Source: Myxocyprinus asiaticus (lineage: Eukaryota; Chordata; Actinopteri; Cypriniformes; Catostomidae). Taken from it: a stretch of 64,000 bases of DNA. The translations under genes and the position numbers were made by a program. Of this stretch, positions 23,083 through 33,341 are shown in pieces. Where the stretch lies: positions 26,192,880 through 26,256,879 of the forward strand of contig NC_059379.1 in NCBI RefSeq assembly GCF_019703515.2, given 5' to 3'. How positions within the stretch are numbered: position 1 is the first letter of the stretch; each line of letters opens with the position of its first letter. The notes beneath the pieces were generated by a model. The model worked only from the letters and a program-made list of their open reading frames with translations, was not told the DNA's origin and searched no databases.

Positions 23083-23304
23083 CTCCTCAGCGTAAAACCT
23101 GAATGAGTGGTTGCATACCAGCTTCTTTTATACCCGTATGTTCGGGGGAGTGGCATGCAAATACCACTCGCCAATTTTCATTGGCCTTTTATCAAAGACC
23201 AGAGGTGTCTCGGGCTCCCAAGAGTGACCCCTAGTGTCACTACATCGACACCAACGTCTCGTTCCCTCCATCAGGGAACGGAGGTTACACCAGTAACCAT
23301 GACG
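23083..23304 (-). repeat. DIRS right inverted terminal repeat
   Basis: Matches the left repeat in inverted orientation over about 165 bp and adds about 45 bp at the outer end (GGAACGGAGGTTACACCAGT region). Unequal termini of this sort are restored through the internal complementary region. Confidence 0.9.
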
Positions 23305-24329
23305 TTTTAAGTCACTGAAATAAGGCCATATAACACATACTAAACATTTGTTCACAAGACTTTTCAGAACTGGATCTTGTAGCCTAGAGTTTTTGCTAAA
23401 ATGATGTGAAACCATCCTGATCACTCATTCATACAAAACAATACAGTCATTTAACTTTTGTAAGACACTTTTAGTGTTAGGAACGCCATATGCGAGGAGG
23501 CGTGGATGATCATGAATATTGATGTGATTCACACCTGAGGAGACAAAGACCCCTCCTCTGAGAGAGAATGAATGTGAGGAGACTTAATGATTGAATGTAT
23601 TGTTGTAGCTTATTCACAAAATCAAGTTTAAGTTAAAAGAAATAATCTGACTATACATTTTCTTCACATAAAGACTTTACTTAAAAACTTTAGACCTACA
23701 CTACTGTTTAAAAGATTTTAGATCTGTAAGGTGTTTTAATGTTTTTAAAAGAAGTCTCTTTTGCTCACCAAGGCTGCATTTATTTGATCCAAAATACAGC
23801 AAAAACAGTGATATTGTGAAATATTTTTACAATTTAAAATAACTGTTTTCTATTTGAATTTATTGTAAAATGCAATTTATTCCTGTGATCAAAGCTGAAT
23901 TTTCAGCATCATTACTGCAGTCTTCAGTGTCATATGATCCTTCAGAAATCATTCTAATATGCTGATTTTCTAACATGGGCATATTTACAGCACATTTTAC
24001 ACATTTACACCCGAACAGATATTTGCAAGCACAAGCTTCGTTGATGATAATGAGGCAGCATAAACACTAGTTAATATATAATTCTAAACATTCATATTAT
24101 TTTTATATCATATTACATATCATATTTATATCATATAGCATACAATTTAAATATCTGCTTTAGCCGAAACAACACTTAAAATGTAACTAAAACTTGCCTA
24201 TTAGGACATATTTCAAATTTCAATACTCTGAATCCTGGCTGGCAAGTCTGGAAATAGTCCAACTAGTAAAATATGTACGTTTATATAAAATAGCATGTCA
24301 ACTAATGTACGTAAAACTAAATGACTTAC

Positions 24330-24448
24330 TCATCCGAAATTGTATCCTCGGCTGGATCAAGTCACTCTTCAAAATGCAAACGTTCATTGGATTCCCGCTC
24401 TTCTTCTGAGGAAAATGTGAACTCTTCCTCACCTGTGTAGCATGCCAT
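24330..24448 (-). pseudogene. Relic first exon of a piggyBac-type transposase (copy 2)
   Basis: Minus-strand ATG at 24448 opens an acidic frame broken by an in-frame TGA before the splice donor (GTAAGT from 24329). It is homologous to 4369-4509. No downstream transposase exons remain in the element. Confidence 0.5.
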
Positions 24449-25015
24449 CTTCCAAACACGTAGAAAAGTGAATGAATCTGATGATGAACTTGATGTTTTT
24501 TAAGGCACTGTTGGGGGCGTTTACCATTTGCATTGATCGCCTAAGCATATTACCGTATGAGCAGCACGCTCTGCTGGTGGGTGTGATCACATTAGTGATA
24601 ATTAGCTGAGCCAGGAGAAACTGTACATCGCTTTGTTTCATACAGATTACATTGCAGGAGAATATTTGTTTTAAATTCGAATTGTTTTATTTAAAAGTAG
24701 ACATTTTAAGTTTTCTTTAGACATATGTTTCATGTTTGTATGATAAGAATTCACAGAGTTTCAGTTAATTTTTGTGACGTGTTTCAGAAAGATGCTCGCG
24801 GAGACAGAGACGGCTGAAAGCGCACCCTGTTTATTTTATTTATTTTACAAAAGCACAAGGTTTTGTTGTTATTGTGAGTGTACACAAATAAAAGTAGACC
24901 CTTTATAGTCTCTAATGATGTCTTACACTTATCTGTTTGTCCAAAAATGACGGAGTATTTAAGTTGTTTCCGCTGTTATGAGGGAAAATTCCAGCAGTCG
25001 ACCCCTGAGGGTTAA

Positions 25016-25182
25016 GGACATTTTCCTGGTGGGATTGAATGAGCCAATCTCTTCCCTGATAACTGGCGGGATAAGGTATCGACCTTGCCCTGCAGATAAG
25101 TGGTTCTACGTTCACTGTGGGGGAGGCGGATGCCGAGCCGGAGTCCCACGTCATGGCCGCCAAGTCCGAGTCCCACGTCATG
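25016..25182 (+). pseudogene. gag-like fragment, continuation after the piggyBac insert
   Basis: The frame that stops at the TTAA target at 17344 continues here (from the TTAA, GGACATTTTCCTGG) for about 40 codons, with LNEPISSLITGG. It then reaches the first units of the CCGAGTCCCACGTCATGG minisatellite. It ends abruptly at a join to mid-LTR sequence at about 25183. Confidence 0.6.
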
Positions 25183-26344
25183 TTACCTAGTTATCAGTTC
25201 TGTCTTGTCATTGGCAGGGTTGGGGAGTAACGAAATACATGTAACGGGAATACGTATTTAAAATACAATATATTAGTAACTGTATTCCACTACAGTTACA
25301 ATTTAAATCATTGGTGTTTAGAATAAATATTTTGATTACTGAAAAGATTACTTTGCATTTTATTGTCATTTGTTTAATTTAATATTTAGTCCTTTCAGAT
25401 GGAAAACATTTATACATATAAATGATGCGATCCAAAGTGCATTTGAAAAGCGGTGAAACACTTTCTAATGATGTGTTACATTCATACGAGCAGACAGAGA
25501 AGTTTGAAGTTTGGAGCAGAAGAAACAGAAATAAACCTTGTGTAAATTGTCAGCTTTACGCTAAGCTAAAATGCTATTTCTAGTCATTTTTCATGCACAT
25601 GTTGCCAGGCACGATCATATTTTTTGTCAAGAAAATTCATGTTAGATCATAATTTCTTTTTTTCTAGTAAGACCTTTGATATTAGGGCAAAAATAATATT
25701 TTTGATAATAATTTTAGTATTGTTTTCCTGTAAAAATATTTAAAAATCCTTAAAACGAGATCAATTTGATTTATCTTGTTTCAGAAACAACACTGCATAA
25801 GATATTTAGGTTTTTCAGAGAATGTATTTTTAACATGTGTATTTTGTCTTACTGTACTGGCAGAGTTTTTATAGTCAAAACAAGTGAAAAAAATCTATCA
25901 GTGCTGAAGAAGTAATCCAAAGTATTTAAAATATGTTACTGACCTTGCGTAATCTAACAGAATACGTTACAAATTACATTTTACAGCTTGTATTCTGTAA
26001 TCTGTAGTGGAATACATTTCAAAAGTAACCCTCCCAACCCTGGTCATTGGTTATCATTGTCATGTTTCTCCCTTGTCCATGTATTTAAGCCTCATGTTTG
26101 CCATTGTCCATTGTCAGGTATGTAATGAATTAATGTAACTTTGTTGGATTATTCATGTCATGTCATGTCATGTCAAGTCAAGTTTAGCCAAGTCAAGTCA
26201 AGTTAAAGTCAAGTTCATTTTTTGGTATTTTTGTTCACGTTGGTAGTTACAGTTTTTGGATTTCATGATTGATAATAAACTGCCCTTGAGTTCATCACAC
26301 ATCATCGTCTTCATCGTCTGCCTAACATTGCCAGCATCATTACA
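25183..26344 (+). repeat. Middle LTR (LTR C), 5'-truncated and split by a hAT MITE
   Basis: 25183-25214 and 26043-26344 together match the 3' part of LTR B (from about 27812). The join with gag is at a shared TGTTACC. It ends ATTACA and is followed by GAATACCTGACC, as in LTR A. The hAT insert lies in the middle. Confidence 0.8.
25207..26050. mobile_element. hAT-type MITE with 8-bp target duplication
   Basis: The element spans 25215-26042. It is flanked by GTCATTGG at 25207-25214 and 26043-26050. Terminal repeats are CAGGGTTGGGGAG on the left and CTCCCAACCCTG on the right. The next inner bases also pair loosely (GTAATGGAATACAT-like). An 8-bp duplication and CAGGG ends are hAT traits. The 828-bp interior has no transposase. 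The uninterrupted sequence GTCATTGGTTATC in LTR B shows the empty site. Confidence 0.9.
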
Positions 26345-26460
26345 GAATACCTGACCAACCTAAATGAACCCAGCAATTCAGCTTCTTTGTTTTCTCTAGG
26401 GGAATCGTTCCCTGGAAAATTATGTGGAGGACTTCTGCGCTCTGGCCTATGTGTCATGTC
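26345..26460 (+). pseudogene. Second gag-like N-terminal fragment
   Basis: Starts after LTR C with GAATACCTGACC and includes the GAAAATTATGTGGAGGACTT segment (ENYVEDFCALA). It then runs, out of frame, into the minisatellite. It matches 17213-17343 closely at DNA level. Confidence 0.6.
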
Positions 26461-27555
26461 ATGGCCACTGAGCCCGAGTCCCACATCATGGCCGCCGAGC
26501 CTGAGACCGCTGAGCCAGAGTCCCACGTCATGGCCGCCGAGCTCGAGGCTGCCGAGCCAGGGTCTCACGTCATGGTTGCCGAGCCAGGGTCCCACGTCAT
26601 GGTTGCCGAGCCAGGGTCCCACGTCATGGCCGCCGAGCCATGGTCCCACGTTATGGCCACCGAGCCATGGTCCCATGTTATGGCCACCGAGCCAGGGTCC
26701 CACGTCATGGTCACCGAGCCAGGGTCCTAAGTCATGGTTGCAGAGCCAGGGTCCCATGTCATGGTCACAGAGCTTGCGCCACCTTCTGCCCCGGATCCTG
26801 AGTCTACTCCATGCCATGTCACAGCCACGCCAGAGTCAGCTCCATGCCATGTCACAGCCACACCAGTGTCAGCTCCATGCCATGTCACAGCCACGCCAGA
26901 GTCAGCTCCATGCCATGTCACAGCCATGCCTGGGTCTGCTCCATGCCATGTCACAGCCACACCAGTGTCAGCTCCATGCCATGTCACAGCCACGCCAGAG
27001 TCAGCTCCATGCCATGTCACAGCCATGCCTGGGTCTGCTCCATGCCATGTCACAGCCACGCCTGAGTCTGCTCCATGCCATGTCACAGCAACGCCTCAGC
27101 CTGCTTCACACCATGTCACAGCAAAACCTCAGTCTGCTCCATGCCATGTCACAGCCAAGCTTCAGTCTGCTCCATGCCATGTCTCAGCCAAGCCCCAGAC
27201 TGCTCCATACCATGTCACAAGCAAGCCTTTGCTCCATGGTCCAGGCCCACCTCTGTTCCAAGGTCCAGGCAGGCCTCTGTTCCAAGGTCTAGGCATGCCT
27301 CTGTTCCAAGGTCCAGGCAAGCCTCTGTTCCAAGATCCAGGCACACCTCTGTTCCAAGGTCCAGGCCCACCTCTGCTCCACGGTCCAGGCCTGCCTCTGC
27401 TCCACAGTCCAGGCCTGCCTCTGTTCCACAGTCCAGGCATGGCTTTGCTTTACGAGCCAGCACTCACGCCTGCCACGGCCAACAAGTCAGCATCCACACC
27501 TACCATGGCCAAGTCAGGATACTGCCTTACCATGTTACCACGTCATGCCATGTAG
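26461..27555 (+). repeat. Coding minisatellite tail: 30-, 33- and 24-bp arrays
   Basis: Three arrays follow one another. 26461-26760 has a 30-bp unit (VAEPGSHVM type), 26795-27220 a 33-bp unit (APCHVTATPES type), and 27235-27440 a 24-bp unit (PLFQGPGK type). All unit lengths are multiples of three and the same frame reads through all three, with one TAA near 26728. The predicted product is Pro/His/Ser-rich with no known domain. Overlapping long frames on both strands are consequences of the repeat. The position, between gag start and 3' LTR, suggests a degenerate gag tail. Confidence 0.75.
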
Positions 27556-27636
27556 CCACGTCAAGTCACCATGCCCCCCCCCCCAGCTCCCTCTTGAACT
27601 CTGTGTTTTTGTTTTGGGGCGTCGGGAGCCACACCT

Positions 27637-27650
27637 GGGGGGGGGGGGGG
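27637..27650 (+). promoter_or_regulatory. Polypurine tract candidate
   Basis: A run of Gs ends three bases before the TGTCACA start of LTR B. This is where plus-strand priming would occur. Confidence 0.5.
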
Positions 27651-27653
27651 ATA

Positions 27654-28136
27654 TGTCACATCTAGATGTGTTTTTGTTCATGTTTTGTGTTCATGTCTTT
27701 TACTTTGAAAAGTGTTTCCATGTTTCCATGCCATGTTTGTTCCTGTTTCCTTGGTCATGTGATTTCATGTTTCCCTCCATGTTCATGTGTCTTGTTTTCA
27801 TGGGTTTATTGTCTTGTTACCTTGTTATCAGTTTTGTCTTGTCATTGGTTATCATTGTCATGTTTCTCCCTTGTCTATGTATTTAAGCCTCATGTTTGCC
27901 ATTGTCCATTGTCAGGTATTGTGAATGTAACTTTGCTGGATTGTTCATGTCATGTCATGGCATGTCATGTCAAGTTTAGCCAAATCAAGTCAAGTTAAAG
28001 TCAAGTTCATGTTTTTGTATTTTTGTTCACGTTGGGAGTTACGGTTTTTGGATTTCACAATTGATAATAAACTGCACTTGGGTTCATCACACATCATCGT
28101 CTTATTCGTCTGCCTATCATTGCCAGCATCGTTACA
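27654..28136 (+). repeat. Right LTR (LTR B)
   Basis: TGTCACATCTAGATGTG to CATCGTTACA, 483 bp. It has a TATA-like GTATTTAAG and AATAAA near 28067. It is followed by the GTGGT duplication. It is the most complete copy and the reference for LTR A and C. Confidence 0.88.
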
Positions 28137-28229
28137 GTGGTAGCCTGCAATTGTTATTATAAGAATTTCAACTTGATCTAACCCTTAAAAATTAGTTTTA
28201 CTGGAATAACCTAATGTATTCAGGTTGTT

Positions 28230-28621
28230 TTAATGATGTTAAATTGTATTCTGTAACACTTTATAATAACTATAAGGTATAAAGTATTTGTAAAACATTA
28301 GTTGGTAGTTAACTGATCATTTATAAATTATTTGTTATTGTTTAATATGTTCATTTCACGATTGATAATAAACTGCCCTTGGGTTCATCACACATCATCG
28401 TCTTCATCATCTGCCTAACATTGCCAGCATCGTTACAGAACACCTGACCGACCTAAAAGAACCCAGCAATCAAGCTTCTTCGTTTTCACCAGGGGAATCA
28501 TTCCCTGGAAAATTATGTGGAGGACTTCTGCACTCTGGCCTATGTGTGAAGTCGCCCTTAAGGACGTCATGGCCGCTGAGCTCGAGTCCCACATCATGTT
28601 AAATGATGTTAAATTGTATTC
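28230..28621 (+). repeat. Rearranged block: TIR fragment plus fourth LTR/gag fragment
   Basis: 28235-28345 is a shortened copy of 28605-28810. Between them, 28350-28436 is the last part of an LTR (TTTCACGATTGATAATAAAC to GTTACA). 28437-28602 is a third gag-like start (ENYVEDFC) ending at CACATCATG. This LTR/gag fragment lies outside the GTGGT duplication and so is a separate event. Confidence 0.65.
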
Positions 28622-30840
28622 GGTAACACTTTATAATAACTATACGGTATAAAGTATTTGTAAAGCATTAGTTTGTAGTTAATTGATCATTTATAAATTA
28701 TTGTACCTACATTATTAATACATTAATAAGCTACATGAAAAAGTATGTTATTTGTTTCTATTCACTTTAGCAAATTATTTGTTATTGTTTAATAAGTTCA
28801 TATATGGGCAGTTTGATAATGTTTTTTTTTTTTTTTTTTTAATCCTTAGTAAACAACTGGTTAATCATACCTAACTGATGTATTTTAGTTGATGCAAACC
28901 AGTGGTAAAGAAGTGTTTATGAGAACATTAAGAAAGCATAAATTCATAGTTAATAAAGATATTAAATATGTAATTAATTGGATAGACATTTCTGCTTAAT
29001 GTGTTTATTAATGTTGTAGGAACACTTACTATTAAATCAATTAATGCTTAATAAAGGCTGTAATAAAGCACTTACTAATGGCTAGCTAAGCATTTTGCGT
29101 GACCTAAACTAAAGTGAGAACTATATATTCCTAATTAAACATTTATTAACATGGTTCAACAGTAAGTATGGCCAGCTGGCCTGGGGCCAGTGTGAGAGTT
29201 TCGCCTTTTGGGTCAGTACTGCGTTGTCACAAAATCTTCCGTTGATCTTGTAAATGTGTTGTACATGTGTCTTAGTCTGATTATTAAACCACAGCAGCCT
29301 GCGATTTCATTTAAGAAATATCCAGTTCTCTTGTGTTGCACGCTTCAAAGTGATGAAGGCGTTGAACCACTAACATCATCACATTATGACTTATGTAATA
29401 TGTGTATTAGATTACAGAAAGCAAAACGCTCATTTAATGTGAAGCGTGCAGCACATTCCAGACTATTCATTTAATGAAACTGCAGCCTCTTATAGTGTAA
29501 CAATCAAGCAACCACATAGCGAACTGCTTGTCCAGAAGTGTGAAACTTCCGTCAAACAGACACAGAAACTGACACAGTGATTCATCAAAATAAAAGTTAG
29601 GTTTAAATGGACGCAGGAAACTGAAGAAATTATGACAAAAAATATATTGCTACTGCACAGTAAATATTTAATATTATTTTTAATAATAATAATAATAATA
29701 TTACTATTATATCAGGAATAATTAAATTTAAGCAAATTTCACAAGCAAGTGTCCTGTTGTACTGAATGTACAGTACTGTAAGTTTTAAATTTATACAGTG
29801 ATTCTCTGTTATTGAAGCACTTTATATGATCAAATAATTTCATTTGATGAACTCTTTATGAATTCATTTGATTAGTCATATTTTTGATATAAAAATTAAT
29901 CTTGTAAACATGGAATTCAGAAAAAATATAATGGAAAACAGAATTTGGGAAAACAAAGCAGAATTAGGAAAAAAATATTACATCGGGTCCTAATTTTCCA
30001 ACTTAAACATTTGAATTTTCTTTGAAGTAATAAAAGTTGTTCATGTATTGAATATCTAATTTTGCTCATTGAAACTTTGGCTAAAAATTGCTTTCTATAA
30101 GAGACAATTTTGTCTTCCTTAAGGGGGTGCCTGAATCCTGAAAGCTGAATTCTTTGTTGATCAGCATTCAAATCTTTTTTGAAATCTTTTTTGAAATTTG
30201 CCATACTGCAGACATTTGTACATTAAATACTGTGCTTGCATCATTTTACTACAAGGATTGGTACCTGAGATACAAATCTGCCCCTGCAATCTCCGGAAAA
30301 TATTTACATAAAATGCCCTAATCAGTAACCACAAACTACTGTTATTGTTCCACCCGGCCCAGCGATGAGAGAAGTAACATATATGGTGTGACAACGTCGC
30401 TTGTAAACTTCAGCAACACAGTAAGGAAATTTTCACTAATGAGGTTTAATAGGCACTGAATTGGCAAAATATTATTTAAAGTCAATAATATAACGTTACA
30501 TGCTCATTCCTATTTCTGTATTTATTTTTTATTTTTTTTGCACTGTCATGTGACCGTGGTGACGTCATGTGACCGTGGTGATGTGCTGCCTGTTTCCAGA
30601 GCACACACACAGAGACTGTAGCGGGATTTTTGGACTTTCCTTCTGTAGTCCGATTAAATTAAATGAAATATTTATAGTTGGTCCACTGGTGAAACTGAAT
30701 TAAACAGAAACTTTAATTGGTAATAATGAGAACAAGTCGGCTCATAAAACTTAATAGGATGGAAAATACTAAAGTGGCGTTTGAGCAATTAGAGGATCAC
30801 TTTTAATAAACTGTGGATTTTCCTGTACTTTTGTTGTCAT

Positions 30841-30902
<62 letters not shown>

Positions 30903-31199
30903 GCTATAATTGTAAGTATTACTAAAACAGTAACAAATACATGAATTACGTTTAAATGTAAATCCAATTAATTACATATATAATTTCTTTATTTAGTATG
31001 AATATAAAACATTATCAAACTTCCTATAACTGAATTTATTAGACAATAATAAATCATTTGCTACAGTGAATATAAACAAATAACAAACTATTTGTATGTA
31101 GCTTATTAATGTAGGAACAATAGTTTATAAATGATCAATTGAATATAAAGTAATGCTTTACAAATACTTTATACCATTTAGTTATTATAAAGTGTTACC
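28622..31199. mobile_element. DNA transposon with about 190-bp terminal inverted repeats, non-coding
   Basis: The left arm begins GGTAACACTTTATAATAACT. The right arm on the opposite strand begins identically at 31199. The arms match with scattered changes for about 190 bp, to a shared AGTTTGATAATGTTTT. The interior (about 28820-31000) has only short open frames and includes a (TA)n tract. No target duplication is obvious, so I do not assign a superfamily. Confidence 0.75.
30847..30898. repeat. (TA)n microsatellite
   Basis: About 26 TA dinucleotides, inside the long-TIR element. Confidence 0.95.
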
Positions 31200-32277
31200 T
31201 TATGTTCTTGAATAAAACCAGTAATTTTGGATGTTTTTCACATGTTTTTCGGGTAAAAACATTTCAGTATGGCCTGTAGGCTGTGGCAGCAGTATGTCTA
31301 GTAGTGATAGACCGATATCCATTAATCAGGTAATATTTGTCCATTTTGAGATTGTTGGCATTGGCCAATTTGAAAAGCTATTGACAGCCTTGACAATGAA
31401 TAATGCACATTCACTGTTCAGATGTTTTGAGTGAATTCTGAGTAAATATTGTGTAAAATTTTAGCAATGTTTTACATACATCTCAATTGCTAACATTTAT
31501 ACCACAGGTCTGTTGAATGCTTGATTCTGATGGGTTATGCAAATGTTTTTAAAGTAAACGCATGGCTATGAAGTAGTTCCAGGTCTTGATCCTATAACGG
31601 TTCCATATCACTTCGCCAAATAATTTCAGTTATTTCAAAGAGCCCTACAAGCTACCACAACAAAATAACCAATTAAAACACGTCACTGGTTAAAGTAAAT
31701 CGGTTAAGAATGTCAAACAATGCCTACAATATCCTACATTTATTTCAATTTCAGTTGAAAAGCGCCCTCGCGCTCCTCGTCTCATCCACACTTACACACA
31801 AACACATACATATGCGCACGCACACACACACACATGCGTGCACGCGAACTAGCAACGAAGGCTTGAGCTGTATCAAAGCTAGATACACTTGATCAATACA
31901 ACAGTTTCTATATTATCTGAAATATCTGTGGGAAACACCCTCACACTCCCCCTCTCTTAAGGCCCAAACATACTTTAACGGAGATGCACCTTGCTATGCA
32001 AGCTCATTTTCACACGTTGTTGCATTGTGAAATGTGTCAGCGCTGAATTCATAACACAACGCAAGTACGTGCTGCATTCTCAGCGTTGCTGCAAGGGGTG
32101 CTAGAGTGGATTTTCTTCTTTCAATCAACGACTGTCATCGCAGACTCGGGCAGCAAATTGAGTTGAATCTTTTCAAAAAATATATAAGAATTTTTGTCCC
32201 CAGTCCATTCAAATGAACTTGTTTTTTCTCCATGTCTCTCCCCACTCCTCAACTATCGACCCATTTACCACATCTGG
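31200..32277. other. Non-genic stretch with a repeat end
   Basis: No gene. TGATAGACCGATATCC near 31305 resembles the terminus of a common fish repeat (GACCGATAT). A facing end (ATATCGGTCGGCC) occurs at about 33463, so 31305-33475 may be a degraded element, though the repeat between is not convincing. A short CA-rich tract lies at 31790-31840. Confidence 0.3.
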
Positions 32278-32461
32278 GCTGCATCCGAAAACGCAGGCAG
32301 CTGACTTGCTACCTAATCAGTTAACGGCTTAACTGACAGCTGTTTTCAATGAATGGAACTCTTAAGGAACTGGTCTTCGAACAGTTTGAAAAGCACCATA
32401 TTTTCATCCTGCCTCCGTATACAGCCTCCGAAGGCAGCATTTTCCTAGTTTCGGATGCAGC
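32278..32461. mobile_element. Short foldback MITE
   Basis: GCTGCATCCGAAA at 32278-32290 is the exact inverted copy of TTTCGGATGCAGC at 32449-32461. The 184-bp size and the GC-T-GC-TCCGAAA end fit a high-copy fish MITE often grouped with hAT or Harbinger. No target duplication could be set. Confidence 0.65.
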
Positions 32462-33259
32462 ACCGGTTTTGTGGTCACGCCTAAGAAATCTGTTAACCTC
32501 TTGTGGTCTGAGGTTTGTAACCACCAGAGCTACGCAAGAGCGTGTAATGTATGCACAAGTGTTCGCGTCTGCATTTGCGTACTTGCGTGAAGTATGTTTC
32601 AGTCTTTAAGCTCTCACACACGTGGACACACACGCATTATACGTATTACGCACACACTTACTCACGAGCGAAAAACAGAGTGTGCTTAAACTTACATCTT
32701 GGCGATTTTGAAGCGATGATACTTCTGACGAGATCTGCAACAAAAGGTAATCCCAGAAGCAATCGCTCTCAGTTTCTGAGTTTCTCTCTTTCGATCACTA
32801 AAACACACACACAAAGGCACTACCTTTTAACTCCAGTAAGTGCTCCAGTAAAGCAGCGCAAGCTTTGCTATCCTCCGTTGCTAGTTCTAAAGTTACATTT
32901 TCGAACTAGCAACTTGAAGGCTTCAGCGTAAACTGTAATCTAGGCCAAGGGTTTTCAACTGGGTTCCGGGGACCCCCAGAGGGCTGTGAAAAAGTGAAGT
33001 GTGAAGTGAGAACAAAGTGTAAAAATAAAATAAAAATGAAAATAAATCAATAAACTTACAACAAAAGTTCATAACATTTGCAGAATTAACAGAACTTCTA
33101 TTTCATTCTGAAATTCTGATATTAATAGTTAATGAATGGTCATATCTCCTTCCTTGCAACAACATACATTCTATCAAGAATTAGTTTGTATTTAAGTTAC
33201 ATCTTCCACGGATGAAAACAACTGATCTATTTTTATTAGTTAGTTTCAACAACTTTACT

Positions 33260-33264
<5 letters not shown>
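32462..33264. other. Non-genic stretch
   Basis: At 32947-32990 the motif GGGTTTTCAACTGGGTTCCG followed by GGGACCCCC resembles the end of a hAT-type repeat, without a partner. Otherwise AT-rich DNA with short meaningless frames. Confidence 0.35.

Positions 33265-33338
<74 letters not shown>
33265..33338. repeat. (AT)n microsatellite
   Basis: About 37 AT dinucleotides. Confidence 0.95.

Positions 33339-33341
<3 letters not shown>

Larger units (their letters stand above)
17585..23304 (+). mobile_element. DIRS-type retrotransposon (tyrosine recombinase), full-length but defective
   Basis: A 5720-bp element with inverted terminal repeats (17585-17780 and 23083-23304), unequal termini and an internal complementary region at 22922-23029. 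Genes on the plus strand run gag (about 18024-19240), reverse transcriptase plus RNase H (19680-20740) and tyrosine recombinase (21300-22366). This is the canonical DIRS arrangement: no integrase, and integration by recombinase from a circular intermediate. Boundaries are fixed by comparison with the empty site in copy 1 of the host piggyBac. Known lesions are stops and frameshifts in gag, a TGA in the RT/RNase H frame, a frameshift plus an inverted duplication in the recombinase, and a further frameshift before the catalytic tyrosine. Confidence 0.93.
17344..25015 (-). mobile_element. Non-autonomous piggyBac derivative, copy 2, hosting a DIRS element
   Basis: TTAA at 17344-17347 and 25012-25015. 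Ends are CCCTCTGGGGTCTGAG on the left and, on the opposite strand, CCCTCAGGGGTCGAC on the right. Outside the DIRS insert (17585-23304) it matches copy 1 (3796-5742) in inverted orientation along its whole length; the arms are 17344-17584 and 23305-25015. Net length without the insert is 1952 bp, against 1947 for copy 1. It lies in the gag frame of the LTR element. Confidence 0.9.
16717..28141 (+). mobile_element. Composite LTR retrotransposon with three LTRs, hosting nested elements
   Basis: The outer LTRs are at 16722-17212 and 27654-28136. The unit is bracketed by the same five bases, GTGGT, at 16717-16721 and 28137-28141, the target duplication expected of retroelement integrase. A third, 5'-truncated LTR lies at 25183-26344. 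Inside are two copies of a short gag-like start and minisatellite blocks; no protease, polymerase or integrase coding is seen. A piggyBac derivative (17344-25015) and a hAT MITE (25215-26042) inserted later. A G-run just before the right LTR (27637-27650) is a plausible polypurine tract. This is best read as a gag-only non-autonomous family whose tandem form arose before integration or by later recombination. Confidence 0.8.

Noticed and set aside
26461..27440. CRISPR array
   Set aside because: Repeats are head-to-tail without unique spacers, they are coding, and the setting is vertebrate retroelement DNA.
26311..27463. Minus-strand frames of 82-168 codons across the minisatellite
   Set aside because: Shadow frames: repeat units of 24, 30 and 33 bp stay open on either strand. 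The plus strand fits the LTR element orientation.
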